A stretch of DNA of 64,000 bases, from NCBI RefSeq assembly GCF_000827125.1, contig NZ_CP010311.1, positions 1,240,001 through 1,304,000 on the forward strand, read 5' to 3'. Shown one piece after another: positions 52,198 through 61,038 of this stretch. The stretch is from Geoalkalibacter subterraneus (GTDB lineage Bacteria; Desulfobacterota; Desulfuromonadia; Desulfuromonadales; Geoalkalibacteraceae). Each line of letters opens with the position of its first letter. Position 1 is the stretch's first letter. The translations under genes and the position numbers were made by a program. Under the pieces are notes generated by a model. It was not told the DNA's origin. It saw only the letters and a list, made by a program, of their open reading frames with translations, and made no database searches.

Positions 52198-53611
52198 CAT
52201 GACGGGCGACGAGGGAATCACGCAGTTGGTGAAGTTTTTGACTGATGGAAACCTTGTAGATGTGCGGGTTGGTCAGTCGAAGAGAGCCGGCAGGGAGTCG
52301 CTGCAGCTGGTCCATGCAGCGGTCGCGCGCCTGCTCCAGGGTGGAGAGCTCCACACAGATGTTTCCGTCCTGCATGACCTGCCTGCGCGGCGATTCGAAC
52401 TCTGCATCGTGCGGAAGTGTTTTCTGCCGCACGGGATTGGCCGGATCATAAACTCGATCCCCTGGCTTGGGTTCTTCGCCGTCGCTGGTGATCAGGTCCA
52501 GGTGGAAGTCGCCGTTTTTCTCCAGGACGCGCCAGACACTCTTGCGGTCGGGCAGGGTCGCCTTGGAGATGTCGGAGGTAGTCTTCATGCGTGGTTTGCC
52601 GTCGAACTGCACCAGTTTGTAGACGCCTCCCAGAGCACCGCCGCCTTCACCGTGGCAGGTGGCCAACTTGGTGCCGACACCATAAATATCCACCCGGCCG
52701 CCTTCATCGCGGATGGAATGGATCACGTGCTCATCCAGTTCGTTGGACGCCACAATTTTAGCATCGGGGAAGCCTGCTTCGTCAAACATGCGGCGCGCTT
52801 CCCGGCTGAGGTAGGCCAGATCGCCCGAATCGAGACGCACGCCGAGAATCTCATGACCGCGTTCGCGCAACTCCCTGGCGACCGTAATCGCATTGGGCAT
52901 GCCGGACTCAAGCGTGTCGTAGGTGTCCACCAGCAGCAGACAGCTTTCGGGAAAGCATTCCGCATAGGCGCGAAAGGCTTGAAGTTCTTCCTCAAAAGCC
53001 ATGACCCAGCTATGGGCATGGGTTCCTTTGACGGGGATGCCGTGCACCTGCCCGCCCCACACGTTGCTGGTGCCGAAGACGCCGCCGATGGCCGCCGCGC
53101 GCGCTACGCTGAGACCGCCGTCGGGGCCTTGTGCGCGACGCAGGCCGAATTCGATGACCGTACTGTCCGGCCCGGCGGCGGTGGTCAGTCGAGCGGCCTT
53201 GGTGGCCACCAGCGTTTGAAAGTTGATGATGTTGAGCAGCGCCGTTTCCACGAATTGCGCTTCAGCCAGGCTGCCTTCCACCGTCAACAGGGGTTCGGTC
53301 GGGAAGACCACCGTCCCTTCCGGGGGGGCCGTCACCGAACCGCGAAAGCTGAAGTCCCGCAGAAACTCAAGAAAACGCGGCTTGAACAATCCGAGGGAAG
53401 AAAGGTAGTCGAGATCCTCTCCCGTGAATTGGAGCTGTTCAAGATATTCGAGCGCCGGCGCAAGACCGGCAAATGCAGCATAGCTCCCCTGAAAGGGCGC
53501 TTTGCGAAAAAAAAGATCGAAAACGGCCGGCTTGTCGTGCATCTCTTCATCAAAATAGCCGGCCAGCATGGTGAGTTCGTACAGATCGGTCATCAGGGCT
53601 GAATAACGCAT
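52190..53611 (-). CDS. pncB: Nicotinate phosphoribosyltransferase
   Basis: 473 residues. N terminus MTDLYELTMLAGYF, with VFDLFFRKAPFQGSYAAFAGL; active-site region EFGLRRAQGPDGGLSVARAAAIGG; GTHAHSWVMAF; GVRLDSGDLAYLSREARRMFD; IVASNELDEHVI; and YGVGTKLATCHGEGGGALGGVYKLVQFDGKP. It converts nicotinate, PRPP and ATP to nicotinate mononucleotide, salvaging NAD. It lies 23 bp downstream of a sirtuin gene in one transcript. With nadC at 33.7 kb the window covers both de novo and salvage entry to NAD. Confidence 0.94.
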   Translation of the reverse strand: MRYSALMTDLYELTMLAGYFDEEMHDKPAVFDLFFRKAPFQGSYAAFAGLAPALEYLEQLQFTGEDLDYLSSLGLFKPRFLEFLRDFSFRGSVTAPPEGTVVFPTEPLLTVEGSLAEAQFVETALLNIINFQTLVATKAARLTTAAGPDSTVIEFGLRRAQGPDGGLSVARAAAIGGVFGTSNVWGGQVHGIPVKGTHAHSWVMAFEEELQAFRAYAECFPESCLLLVDTYDTLESGMPNAITVARELRERGHEILGVRLDSGDLAYLSREARRMFDEAGFPDAKIVASNELDEHVIHSIRDEGGRVDIYGVGTKLATCHGEGGGALGGVYKLVQFDGKPRMKTTSDISKATLPDRKSVWRVLEKNGDFHLDLITSDGEEPKPGDRVYDPANPVRQKTLPHDAEFESPRRQVMQDGNICVELSTLEQARDRCMDQLQRLPAGSLRLTNPHIYKVSISQKLHQLRDSLVARHEP

Positions 53612-53634
53612 TCTGTCTCCTGTTCCGATGTGGT

Positions 53635-54468
53635 TTACGGAGTGTCGAGCTGCTGCTCAATCCCTCTGAGTCCTTCGAGCCCTCCGCAGTTCAACGAGAT
53701 ATGGGGCGCGTCGATGTGCGGCTCGCGCGGGTTGATGCGAATCACCTTGATGCCTGTGCGGCGTCCCAGACGCTCGCTCAGGAAGCGGATGGTGGGAACC
53801 ATGGTTCCGGCGCCGATTTCGACCACCGCGATGGGCTGATCCCTGTGGGTATCGAGAAAGGCCTCGAAGTGCTCCTCCTGTCGTTGCGTGCGGTCGCTGA
53901 TCCAGGAGTAGTCGCCGAACATGAGGATATTGGGGCGCGCCGTATGTCCGCAGTGAATACAGCGGGGAATGTGTTCTGCCCGCATGGTGTTGAAATCGAC
54001 GGGGATCTCCTCTTTGTTGGGCCAGATCGCCATGCAGCAGGGCTTGAGACATTGAAGGTGGTGAATTGAACCATGGACCTCAAGGATCGCCCCTTCGTCG
54101 AAGCCGGCTTTCTGAAATTGCCCGTCGACATTCGAGGTGACCACGAAATGATTCAGGTCATAGCGTTTGATCCACTGCCGCAGAAGGGAAAACCCTTCAT
54201 GGGGAGTCGTTGCGCGATAGAGGTTGGTGCGGTGACCGTAAAACCCCCAGCCGAAGGCGGGATCCTGCTCGAAGTGAGTGGGGTTGGCGGCATTGACGAA
54301 ATTAATGCCCAGCCTCTGATACATGGGGTAGGCGTTCCAGAAACCATGATCGCCACGAAAGTCGGGCAGGCCCGAATCCACGCCGATTCCGGCGCCGGCT
54401 GTGACAATCAGGGCGCGCGCTTCGGCGATGGCCTGCGCGGCGGCGTGGAACAGCTCCTTCTGTGACAT
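53635..54468 (-). CDS. Sir2-family NAD-dependent deacylase
   Basis: 277 residues. NAD-binding GAGIGVDSGLPDFRG, TSNVDGQFQKAGF (canonical TQNID) and EVHGSIHHLQC carrying the catalytic His, with two Cys pairs, CLKPCC and CIHCG, for the zinc. Later LMFGDYSW and VVEIGAGTMVP. It removes acyl groups from lysine using NAD, releasing nicotinamide. It precedes pncB in one transcript, which is metabolically fitting. The TSNVD variant puts it in a bacterial subgroup apart from CobB. Confidence 0.88.
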   Translation of the reverse strand: MSQKELFHAAAQAIAEARALIVTAGAGIGVDSGLPDFRGDHGFWNAYPMYQRLGINFVNAANPTHFEQDPAFGWGFYGHRTNLYRATTPHEGFSLLRQWIKRYDLNHFVVTSNVDGQFQKAGFDEGAILEVHGSIHHLQCLKPCCMAIWPNKEEIPVDFNTMRAEHIPRCIHCGHTARPNILMFGDYSWISDRTQRQEEHFEAFLDTHRDQPIAVVEIGAGTMVPTIRFLSERLGRRTGIKVIRINPREPHIDAPHISLNCGGLEGLRGIEQQLDTP

Positions 54469-54525
54469 GCGTCCTCCTCAAATATCCATGCTTTTCCCGA
54501 AGCTCAATCCTGACCTACCCCCTCA

Positions 54526-55017
54526 CTATACCAACTCCTGCGCAACTTGCACGGGGGTGGGCGCCAGCACACGAATCAGGTCTTTGGGAGCTATTTCCAC
54601 CAGGAATCCACGCTTGCCGCCGTTGATGAAGATGCGGGGCAGTGTGGCGATGGTCTCCTCCATGTAAACCGGCATCGCTCTGCGCACGCCGAAAGGCGAC
54701 GTGCCACCGACCTGGTAGCCGCTGTGACGCTGGGCATCGGCGGCGGCACAGGGTGTGACGTTTTTGACTCCCAGGGTGCGGGCCAGATTTTTGGTGGAGA
54801 CCTGGCGGTCACCGTGCATCAGGACGATCAGCGGGCGGCCTGCTTCATCCTCCATGATGAGTGTCTTGATGACGCAGTGCTCATCCACGCCCAGTTCCCG
54901 TGCGGAGACCTCCGTGCCGCCTTTCTCTTCATAGGCGTAGAGGTGGGGCTGAAAACTGACCTTTTCTTTTCGCAGTACTCGAATGGCCGGAGTGACCGGT
55001 GTCTTTTCCTTAGCCAT
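54526..55017 (-). CDS. ybaK: Cys-tRNA(Pro) deacylase, YbaK/EbsC type
   Basis: 163 residues with TPAIRVLRKEKVSFQPHLY, the LGVDEHCVIKTLI block and QVGGTSPFGVRRAMPVYME. This is the YbaK/EbsC editing domain, which hydrolyses Cys-tRNAPro formed by prolyl-tRNA synthetase in trans. The Lys in VIKTL that acts in YbaK is present. It lies 57 bp upstream of the sirtuin gene and 5 bp downstream of the rhomboid gene on the same strand, so all four genes may share a transcript. Confidence 0.88.
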   Translation of the reverse strand: MAKEKTPVTPAIRVLRKEKVSFQPHLYAYEEKGGTEVSARELGVDEHCVIKTLIMEDEAGRPLIVLMHGDRQVSTKNLARTLGVKNVTPCAAADAQRHSGYQVGGTSPFGVRRAMPVYMEETIATLPRIFINGGKRGFLVEIAPKDLIRVLAPTPVQVAQELV

Positions 55018-55022
55018 GATTG

Positions 55023-55769
55023 TTATTGAAACCAGGCGAAGAGCATGCCGACAAACGACAGGCCCGTCAGGACTACGCAGACCCAGGCGGTTGTTCGCAG
55101 CGCCGGCTCGATAGCCCGCTGGCGGGTGCTGGTCACCGGCATGACCATGCCGAGCAGAACCCCGCCGACCGCGCCGCCGAGATGTCCGGCATTGTCAGCG
55201 CCAACCAGCAGGCCGAAAATAAATGCAAAAACAGCCCATTGGAACATGAAATTGCGCATGGAGATGGCGATGGAAGTGCCGATGCGGTGATAATACATGA
55301 CCGAAAAACCGATCAGCCCGAACAGCGAGGTGGAGGCCCCAACCACCGGTGTGTGGGGGTGCCACAGCAAACCAGCCAGGGTGCCGGTGATGGCGGTGAT
55401 GAAATACAGGTTGATGAAGGCCGGGCGGCCGATCTCAAATTCCAGGCGTGAGCCGACCTGGTAGAGTACGATCATGTTGAAGGCCAGGTGGATGAGACCA
55501 CCGTGGGTAAAGGCATAGGTGACACAGCGCCACCACTGGTCGGCCTGCAGCACCAGGGGCTGCCAGAGCTGTCCGCCCCAGTGCAGCAGCAATGCGACCG
55601 GGGGATTCATGATCGCTCGCATCTGCAGGCCTGCCACAGTCCCGTGCAGCACCATCAGGGTAAAAAGAATCAGATTGATGAAAATGATGGTCCGGGTCAC
55701 CGAAACCGACTGTGCACCGAACCCGTGCCCACCCGAAAGGTTTCTTTTGATTTGGCGTTGCCAGTTCAC
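55023..55769 (-). CDS. Rhomboid-family intramembrane serine protease
   Basis: 248 residues, about six membrane segments. The catalytic Ser is in VVGASTSLFGLIG (canonical GxSG, here GAST), the His in NAGHLGGAVGGVLLG, and the Asn/His loop in THGGLIHLAFNMIVLYQVG. Rhomboids cleave substrates within the membrane. GAST differs from GASG at one place next to the Ser, so activity should be confirmed. First gene of the minus-strand group running to pncB; 228 bp of featureless sequence separates it from the divergent dehydrogenase gene. Confidence 0.85.
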   Translation of the reverse strand: MNWQRQIKRNLSGGHGFGAQSVSVTRTIIFINLILFTLMVLHGTVAGLQMRAIMNPPVALLLHWGGQLWQPLVLQADQWWRCVTYAFTHGGLIHLAFNMIVLYQVGSRLEFEIGRPAFINLYFITAITGTLAGLLWHPHTPVVGASTSLFGLIGFSVMYYHRIGTSIAISMRNFMFQWAVFAFIFGLLVGADNAGHLGGAVGGVLLGMVMPVTSTRQRAIEPALRTTAWVCVVLTGLSFVGMLFAWFQ

Positions 55770-55997
55770 GAATATCTTCTCCTTGTAAGAACGAAGTTGG
55801 AAAGGATAAAGACTAACTCAGCCCCTCGATTTGAGCAACGCATAAAGGACAGAAGCTTCGAGGTCAATTGTTCGGTTTGTTGCCGTGGAACTTGAAATCC
55901 AAAGATGATTTAGGCAAACTGTTGTGCTATCAGGGTAGCGTACCCGATAAATCTCGAATGCTTTGAATTTCACTCTTATTCTGGAGGAGACAACGAC

Positions 55998-57362
55998 ATG
56001 GCCCTGGAATCAATCAATCCGGCAACGGATGAACTGATGGAAACCTTCGATGAGTGGTCTGCGGAACAGACCGCAGAAGTCATCGATGAGGTGGATGCGG
56101 CCTTTCAGCAGTGGCGGCTGACATCCTTTGAGAAGCGGCGCGAGCTGATGAATCGTGCCGCGGGCGTTCTGCGGGAGAACAAGGATGAATACGCGCGCAT
56201 CATGGCGCTCGAGATGGGAAAACCCATTAACGACGGGCGCGGAGAAGTGGAGAAATGCGCCTGGGTCTGCGAGTACTACGCTGAACAGGCTGAAAAGATC
56301 CTGGCGGATGAACCGATCGAAAGCGACGGCTCCAAATCCTATGTCGGTTTTCGCCCCATCGGAACGGTGCTGGCGGTCATGCCGTGGAATTTCCCTTTCT
56401 GGCAGGTGTTCCGTTTTGCCGCACCGGCCCTGATGGCGGGCAACACCGGGGTGCTCAAGCATTCCTCCAACGTGCCGCGCAGCGCCCTGGCCATCGAGGA
56501 AGTTTTCGTCAAGGCAGGCTTCCCGCCTAATGTTTTCCGTACCCTGATGATCGGTTCCCGCAAGGTCGATGCAGTGATCGAAAATGACCTGATCAAGGCT
56601 GTGACCCTGACCGGAAGCGATATCGCCGGGCGAAAAGTTGCCGCCAAGGCCGGTGAGATGCTGAAGAAAACTGTCATGGAACTCGGCGGCAGCGATCCCT
56701 TTATCGTGCTGGAGGACGCCGACCTGGAAGAATCGGCCCAGGTGGCGGCCAAGGCGCGCTGCATAAACTCCGGCCAGAGCTGTATTGCCGCCAAGCGCTT
56801 TATTGTCGTTGATGCCGTGTATGAAGCCTGGACGGAAAAATTCAAGGCGGCTCTGACCTCCCTTAAAGTCGGCGACCCATTGGCCGAAGAGACCCAGGTT
56901 GGTCCGCAGGCGCGGCGCGATCTGATGGAGGAACTGCACGAGCAGGTGGAAAAATCGGTGAGGATGGGGGCCCGGGTGCTGCTGGGCGGAAGCCCGCAGG
57001 AGGGCAAGGGAAGTTTTTATCCTCCGACCCTGCTGGCTGACCTCAAGCCGGGTATGCCGGCTTATGACGAGGAACTGTTCGGTCCGGTCGCCTCTCTGAT
57101 CCGCGTCGCCGATGCCGAAGAGGCTGTGGCGGTTGCCAATGCCAGCGCCTTCGGGTTGGGCGGCTGTGTCTGGACGGCTGACAGCGCGCGCGGAGAAGAG
57201 ATCGCCGCCCGCATCGAGGCCGGTGCGGTCTTCGTCAACGGCATGGTCAAGAGTGATCCTCGACTGCCTTTCGGCGGTGTGAAAATCTCAGGTTATGGCC
57301 GCGAACTTTCCCACTACGGCATCAAGGAATTCGTAAATATCCAGACCGTCTGGGTGCGCTGA
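55998..57362 (+). CDS. NAD(P)-dependent succinate-semialdehyde dehydrogenase-like ALDH
   Basis: 454 residues of the aldehyde dehydrogenase superfamily, the short (Sad/YneI-like) length. It begins MALESINPATDELMETF, with GTVLAVMPWNFPFWQVFRFAAPALMAGN, catalytic Glu in MELGGSDPFIVLEDADL, catalytic Cys in CINSGQSCIAAKRFIV, and PFGGVKISGYGRELSHYGI. It probably oxidises succinate semialdehyde or a related short aldehyde to the acid. RBS CTGGAGG precedes the ATG, and a strong terminator follows, so it is monocistronic. Confidence 0.85.
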   Translation: MALESINPATDELMETFDEWSAEQTAEVIDEVDAAFQQWRLTSFEKRRELMNRAAGVLRENKDEYARIMALEMGKPINDGRGEVEKCAWVCEYYAEQAEKILADEPIESDGSKSYVGFRPIGTVLAVMPWNFPFWQVFRFAAPALMAGNTGVLKHSSNVPRSALAIEEVFVKAGFPPNVFRTLMIGSRKVDAVIENDLIKAVTLTGSDIAGRKVAAKAGEMLKKTVMELGGSDPFIVLEDADLEESAQVAAKARCINSGQSCIAAKRFIVVDAVYEAWTEKFKAALTSLKVGDPLAEETQVGPQARRDLMEELHEQVEKSVRMGARVLLGGSPQEGKGSFYPPTLLADLKPGMPAYDEELFGPVASLIRVADAEEAVAVANASAFGLGGCVWTADSARGEEIAARIEAGAVFVNGMVKSDPRLPFGGVKISGYGRELSHYGIKEFVNIQTVWVR

Positions 57363-57393
57363 GCCGGCTGCGGAAATCAGAAAATAGAGCTTT

Positions 57394-57435
57394 GCCCCCT
57401 GAAACCCTTTTTGATGGGCTTCAGGGGGCTTTGTT
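57394..57435 (+). terminator. Intrinsic terminator after aldehyde dehydrogenase gene
   Basis: GCCCCCTGAAACCC (57394-57407) pairs with GGGCTTCAGGGGGC (57416-57429) with one mismatch, an 8-base loop, then TTTGTT. Confidence 0.8.
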
Positions 57436-57540
57436 CTGAATCCGCCATCAGATCCGGCTGCAGAACTGGCATTTTTGCTGTTATAATAGGTCCTGACAAG
57501 CGTTTTGTTATTGACCCACCCTTGAGCAATGGGAGCGTTC

Positions 57541-59310
57541 ATGTCTTTTGTCAGGATTTTCTGCCTTGTTTTTTGCTGTTTGCTGATTCCCTTGGTGGAT
57601 GCTTACGGCGCAGATCGTTCGGAGCCCTCCCTGAGCGCGCGCATTGCGCTGGACATTCAGACTCTGACCCGGCAGTTTTCGCCGCCGGCCCTACGAATCG
57701 GCAGCCAGACTCTGCAACTGCACGAAGACCTGGCGCGCTTCTATATCGAAGGTGATTTTCAGCCTGCCTGGTTCAACCCGGACACGGGATGGGTTTCAGG
57801 CCAGGCGCGCTGCCTGCAGTCGGTGGTGCGCGATGCGGCAGAGCACGGCCTGCATCCCGAGGACTATCATTCTGAGCCCATCCGACAGCTTCTGGCGCTG
57901 GTGGAAGACTACCGGCGCTTCGGCATCCCCCCCGACCCCTTCCGACTTGCACAACTCGATCTGCTGCTCAGCGACGCTTTTTTGTCCTATGCCTCCCATC
58001 TGACGGCTGGGCGTGTTGATCCCAATTTGGTCCATGCCGGGCAATGGCAGGCCAGACCCAGACAAGCCGATGTGCGACGCCTTCTATCTTTCAGCCTTGA
58101 AAATAGGCGTGTCGCTGAAGCTCTCAACGGGATGGTTCCGGCTTATGCCGAATACCACCGGTTGCGGGAAGCCCTGCAGCGCTACCGCCTCGTGGCTCAA
58201 ATTGGGGGATGGCCGTCTGTGCCGGCAGGAAATATCTTGCGCCCGGGAGACTCGGACCCGCGTTTGCCGCTGTTGCGCAAGCGGCTCTGGATCGAGGGGG
58301 ATTTGTCTTATTCAGGTGACGAGGGCGATCTGCATTATGATGAATTTACAGCCCGGGGGTTGGGAAGATTCCAGGCGCGCCACGGTCTGAGCGCGGACCG
58401 CGTTCTGGGACCAAAAACCCTGCGGGAACTCAACCAGAGCGTAGAAAAACGGATTGAGCAGATCGAGATCAATCTTGAGCGTTGGCGCTGGCTTCCGAAG
58501 AATTTGGGCGACAGGCACATTCGTGTCAACATCGCCGATTTCAAATTGGAGGTCAGGGAAGGCGAGCGCACCGTCATGTCCATGCCTGTCGTCGTCGGGA
58601 CGTCCTATCGAAAGACCCCGGTGTTTTCCGACCGCATGACCTACCTGGAATTTGCACCTTACTGGGGGGTGCCGCAGACGATCCTCGAAGAAGATAAGCT
58701 TCCTGAAATAAGGAAGAATATCAATTACCTGGATGCGCACAATTTTGAGATTATCCCCTGGAACGGTCCGGGATGGGCACGTATCGATCCGCGGACGATT
58801 GACTGGGATCGCGTGACGGCCGAAGATTTTCCAGGGCTGCTGCGGATGCGACCAGGCCCCTGGAATCCCCTGGGGCAGGTTAAATTCATGTTTCCGAATG
58901 AATTCGACGTCTATTTGCATGACACGCCTGAACGCCATCTTTTTACGCACAACAAGCGTCTTTACAGCTCAGGATGCATCCGTATCGAGCGGCCGGTTGA
59001 TCTGGCTCAGTATCTGCTGGAAGGCGATGCAGAGTGGGGAGGGTGTTCGACGTTGCTGGATCTGTTCAATGGCGCGGAACCACGCCGGGTGGAGCTTGCA
59101 AAATCTCTCCCGGTGCACCTGTTGTACTGGACCGCGTGGGTTGATGCGTCGGGCTCTGTTCAGTTCCGCCCGGATGTCTACGAGCGCGATGCCGATCTGA
59201 TACAGGCGTTGAAAAACCAGCGGCAATCAAGACGTTATATCGGTTCGCAGGCCGAATCCATGGAAAAGCTCGTGGGGCAGGAGGCTCAGATCAGATCCTT
59301 GAGCCAGTGA
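57541..59310 (+). CDS. YcbB-type murein L,D-transpeptidase
   Basis: 589 residues from ATG 57541; an ATG four codons upstream (57529) overlaps the GGGAG ribosome site. A signal peptide (MSFVRIFCLVFCCLLIPLVDAYGA) leads to the periplasm. A YcbB N-terminal scaffold domain and a peptidoglycan-binding helix bundle (DEFTARGLGRFQARHGLSADRVLGPKTLRELN) precede the YkuD catalytic domain, with VYLHDTPERHLFTHNKRLYSSGCIRIERP, where Cys is the nucleophile. It makes 3-3 crosslinks in peptidoglycan. Its last 25 bases overlap the convergent TraB gene. Confidence 0.88.
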   Translation: MSFVRIFCLVFCCLLIPLVDAYGADRSEPSLSARIALDIQTLTRQFSPPALRIGSQTLQLHEDLARFYIEGDFQPAWFNPDTGWVSGQARCLQSVVRDAAEHGLHPEDYHSEPIRQLLALVEDYRRFGIPPDPFRLAQLDLLLSDAFLSYASHLTAGRVDPNLVHAGQWQARPRQADVRRLLSFSLENRRVAEALNGMVPAYAEYHRLREALQRYRLVAQIGGWPSVPAGNILRPGDSDPRLPLLRKRLWIEGDLSYSGDEGDLHYDEFTARGLGRFQARHGLSADRVLGPKTLRELNQSVEKRIEQIEINLERWRWLPKNLGDRHIRVNIADFKLEVREGERTVMSMPVVVGTSYRKTPVFSDRMTYLEFAPYWGVPQTILEEDKLPEIRKNINYLDAHNFEIIPWNGPGWARIDPRTIDWDRVTAEDFPGLLRMRPGPWNPLGQVKFMFPNEFDVYLHDTPERHLFTHNKRLYSSGCIRIERPVDLAQYLLEGDAEWGGCSTLLDLFNGAEPRRVELAKSLPVHLLYWTAWVDASGSVQFRPDVYERDADLIQALKNQRQSRRYIGSQAESMEKLVGQEAQIRSLSQ

Positions 59311-60461
59311 AAAGCAAGGAAGGTCCCCGCGGTTGACCCCAGGGATGAGAAAAAGAACACCAGCAGCACACGGGCCAGCCGATTTTTCCACCAGCCACGC
59401 ACGACGACCAGATCCTCTCCCAGACGCTCCATGTCCCGTACCGTGGGGCTGGCCACGATCGCCTGCACCAGACCGGTGACAAAGCCGGCACCGATGGTGG
59501 GGTTAAGAGAGGTGATGGGGGCTGCGATGAAGGCAGCAAGAATGGTCAGCGGATGCCCCAGCGCCACAAGGGTCCCCAGCGCCGAGAGGAGCCCGTTGGC
59601 CAGTACCCACGCGAGTGCGGCACCTGCAACCTGCTGACGATCGCCGAGCAGGAACCCGAGGATGAACAGCGCTGCGACCACCGACGGAATGATCCAGGGG
59701 ATAATCTTTGAAATCAGGGGTTTCGGAGGAACGTCCGAAATATCCTCGATTTGTTTTGTGCTGATTTCTTCATGCAGCAGACGCTTTATGCCGGGGATGT
59801 GAGCTGCGCCGAGCACCGCAACGATCCGCTTTCCAGGGGCCTTGCGGATGTGGTGCGCCATGAACAGGTCGCGTTCATCGACCAGAATGCTTTTCACCGA
59901 CGGAAGCATGCGGCTCATTTCCTCCAGCATGGCTGAAAGAGTATCGCTTTGCCGCAGCCGGGCCAGCTCCTCCTCGTTGATCTCGCTTTTTTCAAAAAGG
60001 CTGGCCACCAGCGAAGCCATAATCTGCGTCTTCTTCCAGAACCCCGTCTTGCGCCACACGCGCAACAGCGTCGTGCGGATGCTGCGGTCGACCAGCTCGA
60101 CCTGCAGGCCGAGTTTTTCGGCCGCTTCGGCGGCGGCAGCCATCTCGGCACCGGGTCGCGTACCGGTCTGCAATCCCATCCTTTTCTGAAAGGCGGAGAG
60201 TGCCAGGTTAGCCATCAGAAAGGGCACCTGCCCATTGCGAATGACCTGCTTGAGGTTGAGTGATTCCCACTGGTTGCGATACTGCAAGGCCTTGAAACGC
60301 TGCTCGTCAAGTTCAACGCAAACCGTATCCGGGGCCGTTTCCTCAATGACGCGGGTGACTGTTTCGGCCGACTCACGCGAGATATGAGCGGTGCCGATCA
60401 GAATGATTTCTTTGTCGTCAATACAGATTCGATGAATATCGGATTGGTCCATGGCAGCCAT
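59286..60461 (-). CDS. TraB/PrgY-family membrane protein
   Basis: 391 residues. The N-terminal TraB domain (residues 12-240) has LIGTAHISRESAETVTRVIEETAPDTVCVELDEQRF and GKRIVAVLGAAHIPGI, the GTAH/GxAH pair of the TraB/GumN/ChaN fold, related to erythromycin-esterase/TIKI metalloproteases. Four C-terminal membrane helices (about 260-390) anchor it. PrgY of enterococci lowers peptide pheromone; the bacterial role elsewhere is unknown. The 3' end overlaps the L,D-transpeptidase gene antisense by 25 bp. A 6S-like RNA is encoded upstream on the same strand, ending with its own terminator. Confidence 0.82.
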   Translation of the reverse strand: MAAMDQSDIHRICIDDKEIILIGTAHISRESAETVTRVIEETAPDTVCVELDEQRFKALQYRNQWESLNLKQVIRNGQVPFLMANLALSAFQKRMGLQTGTRPGAEMAAAAEAAEKLGLQVELVDRSIRTTLLRVWRKTGFWKKTQIMASLVASLFEKSEINEEELARLRQSDTLSAMLEEMSRMLPSVKSILVDERDLFMAHHIRKAPGKRIVAVLGAAHIPGIKRLLHEEISTKQIEDISDVPPKPLISKIIPWIIPSVVAALFILGFLLGDRQQVAGAALAWVLANGLLSALGTLVALGHPLTILAAFIAAPITSLNPTIGAGFVTGLVQAIVASPTVRDMERLGEDLVVVRGWWKNRLARVLLVFFFSSLGSTAGTFLAFHWLKDLI

Positions 60462-60587
60462 TTCTCTTTTCTGTGAACAGGATTCGCGCCGGATGGTAAC
60501 ACAACAGCGGGATGTGTCGCTGAAAAAATCGCATCCCGTGCTTTGGTACGGGGCCGGCCCGGCAATTCAATGTCCAGGCCAGAACGC

Positions 60588-60620
60588 AAAAAAGGCGCCT
60601 GTATTGCACGGCGCCTTTTT
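60588..60620 (-). terminator. Intrinsic terminator of the 6S-like RNA
   Basis: On the minus strand, AAAAAGGCGCC and GGCGCCTTTTTT flank a 10-base loop, ending in a T-run (60588-60593). It cleanly ends the minus-strand ncRNA at about 60590. Confidence 0.85.
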
Positions 60621-60813
60621 AGTCTCTCCACACCTACCGTGGGCCGTTGGCCTCACTACGAGTACCAACCAGGTGGGCTTCTCGCAGGCCGCATCAGGCG
60701 TCCCGCTCAAAGGCGGGCTTGCACACAGCAACCCTCTGGGAATCCCGATTCAAAATTATTCCGCGTGGGCGTTCCTGGCCTCACCTGTAGGGTAGAGAGT
60801 CCAACCTCTATGA
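60588..60813 (-). ncRNA. ssrS: Probable 6S RNA
   Basis: No ORF explains this stretch. On the minus strand a long closing stem can form: CTCTCTACCCTAC (about 60790-60802) with GTAGGTGTGGAGAG (about 60623-60636), continued by GTGAGGCC with GGCCCAC. An apical arm is GGUUGC/GCGGCC then CCCGC/GCGGG around CUUUGA. Between them is a large open bubble of about 40 nt on each side. A rod with a central bubble of about 185-220 nt ending in a terminator is the layout of 6S RNA, which binds sigma-70 RNA polymerase. The family match is by structure only; sequence identity to known ssrS was not tested. Confidence 0.65.
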
Positions 60814-60819
60814 GTTTGA

Positions 60820-60848
60820 GTATTAACAGATCGCTGCCCGCTGAGCAA
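60820..60848 (-). promoter_or_regulatory. Candidate promoter of the 6S-like RNA
   Basis: On the minus strand, TTGCTC (60843-60848) and TAATAC (60820-60825) are separated by 17 bases. Start of transcription would fall near 60813, just before the closing stem. Confidence 0.5.
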
Positions 60849-61038
60849 GCCCTATTTTGAGCCTCTTTCTGCTCTTTTTTTCATCATCGCAGGGTGAATT
60901 GTTCGGCAACGTTCTGCTCCGTCGCAAGGCCGAATCTAAAGAGACCATGAAATATCGGGAGCTTGTAGCATAATTTTAAAATGGCACGGCTTATGCCGGT
61001 GTAAAAAATCATTGAATTCTGAGCGAGAGAGGAGCCCC

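Noticed and set aside
52178-53602. 474-residue plus-strand ORF opposite pncB
   Set aside because: Antisense shadow of pncB, same boundaries. The minus-strand translation contains every catalytic block of nicotinate phosphoribosyltransferase.
57450-57475. Possible sigma-54 promoter (CTGGCATTTTTGCTG) before the L,D-transpeptidase gene
   Set aside because: The GG and GC dinucleotides are only 7 bases apart; 10 are required.
60451-60860. ORFs of about 105-114 residues on the plus strand over the 6S-like RNA
   Set aside because: No ribosome site, no motif, and they cross a structured RNA ending in a terminator.
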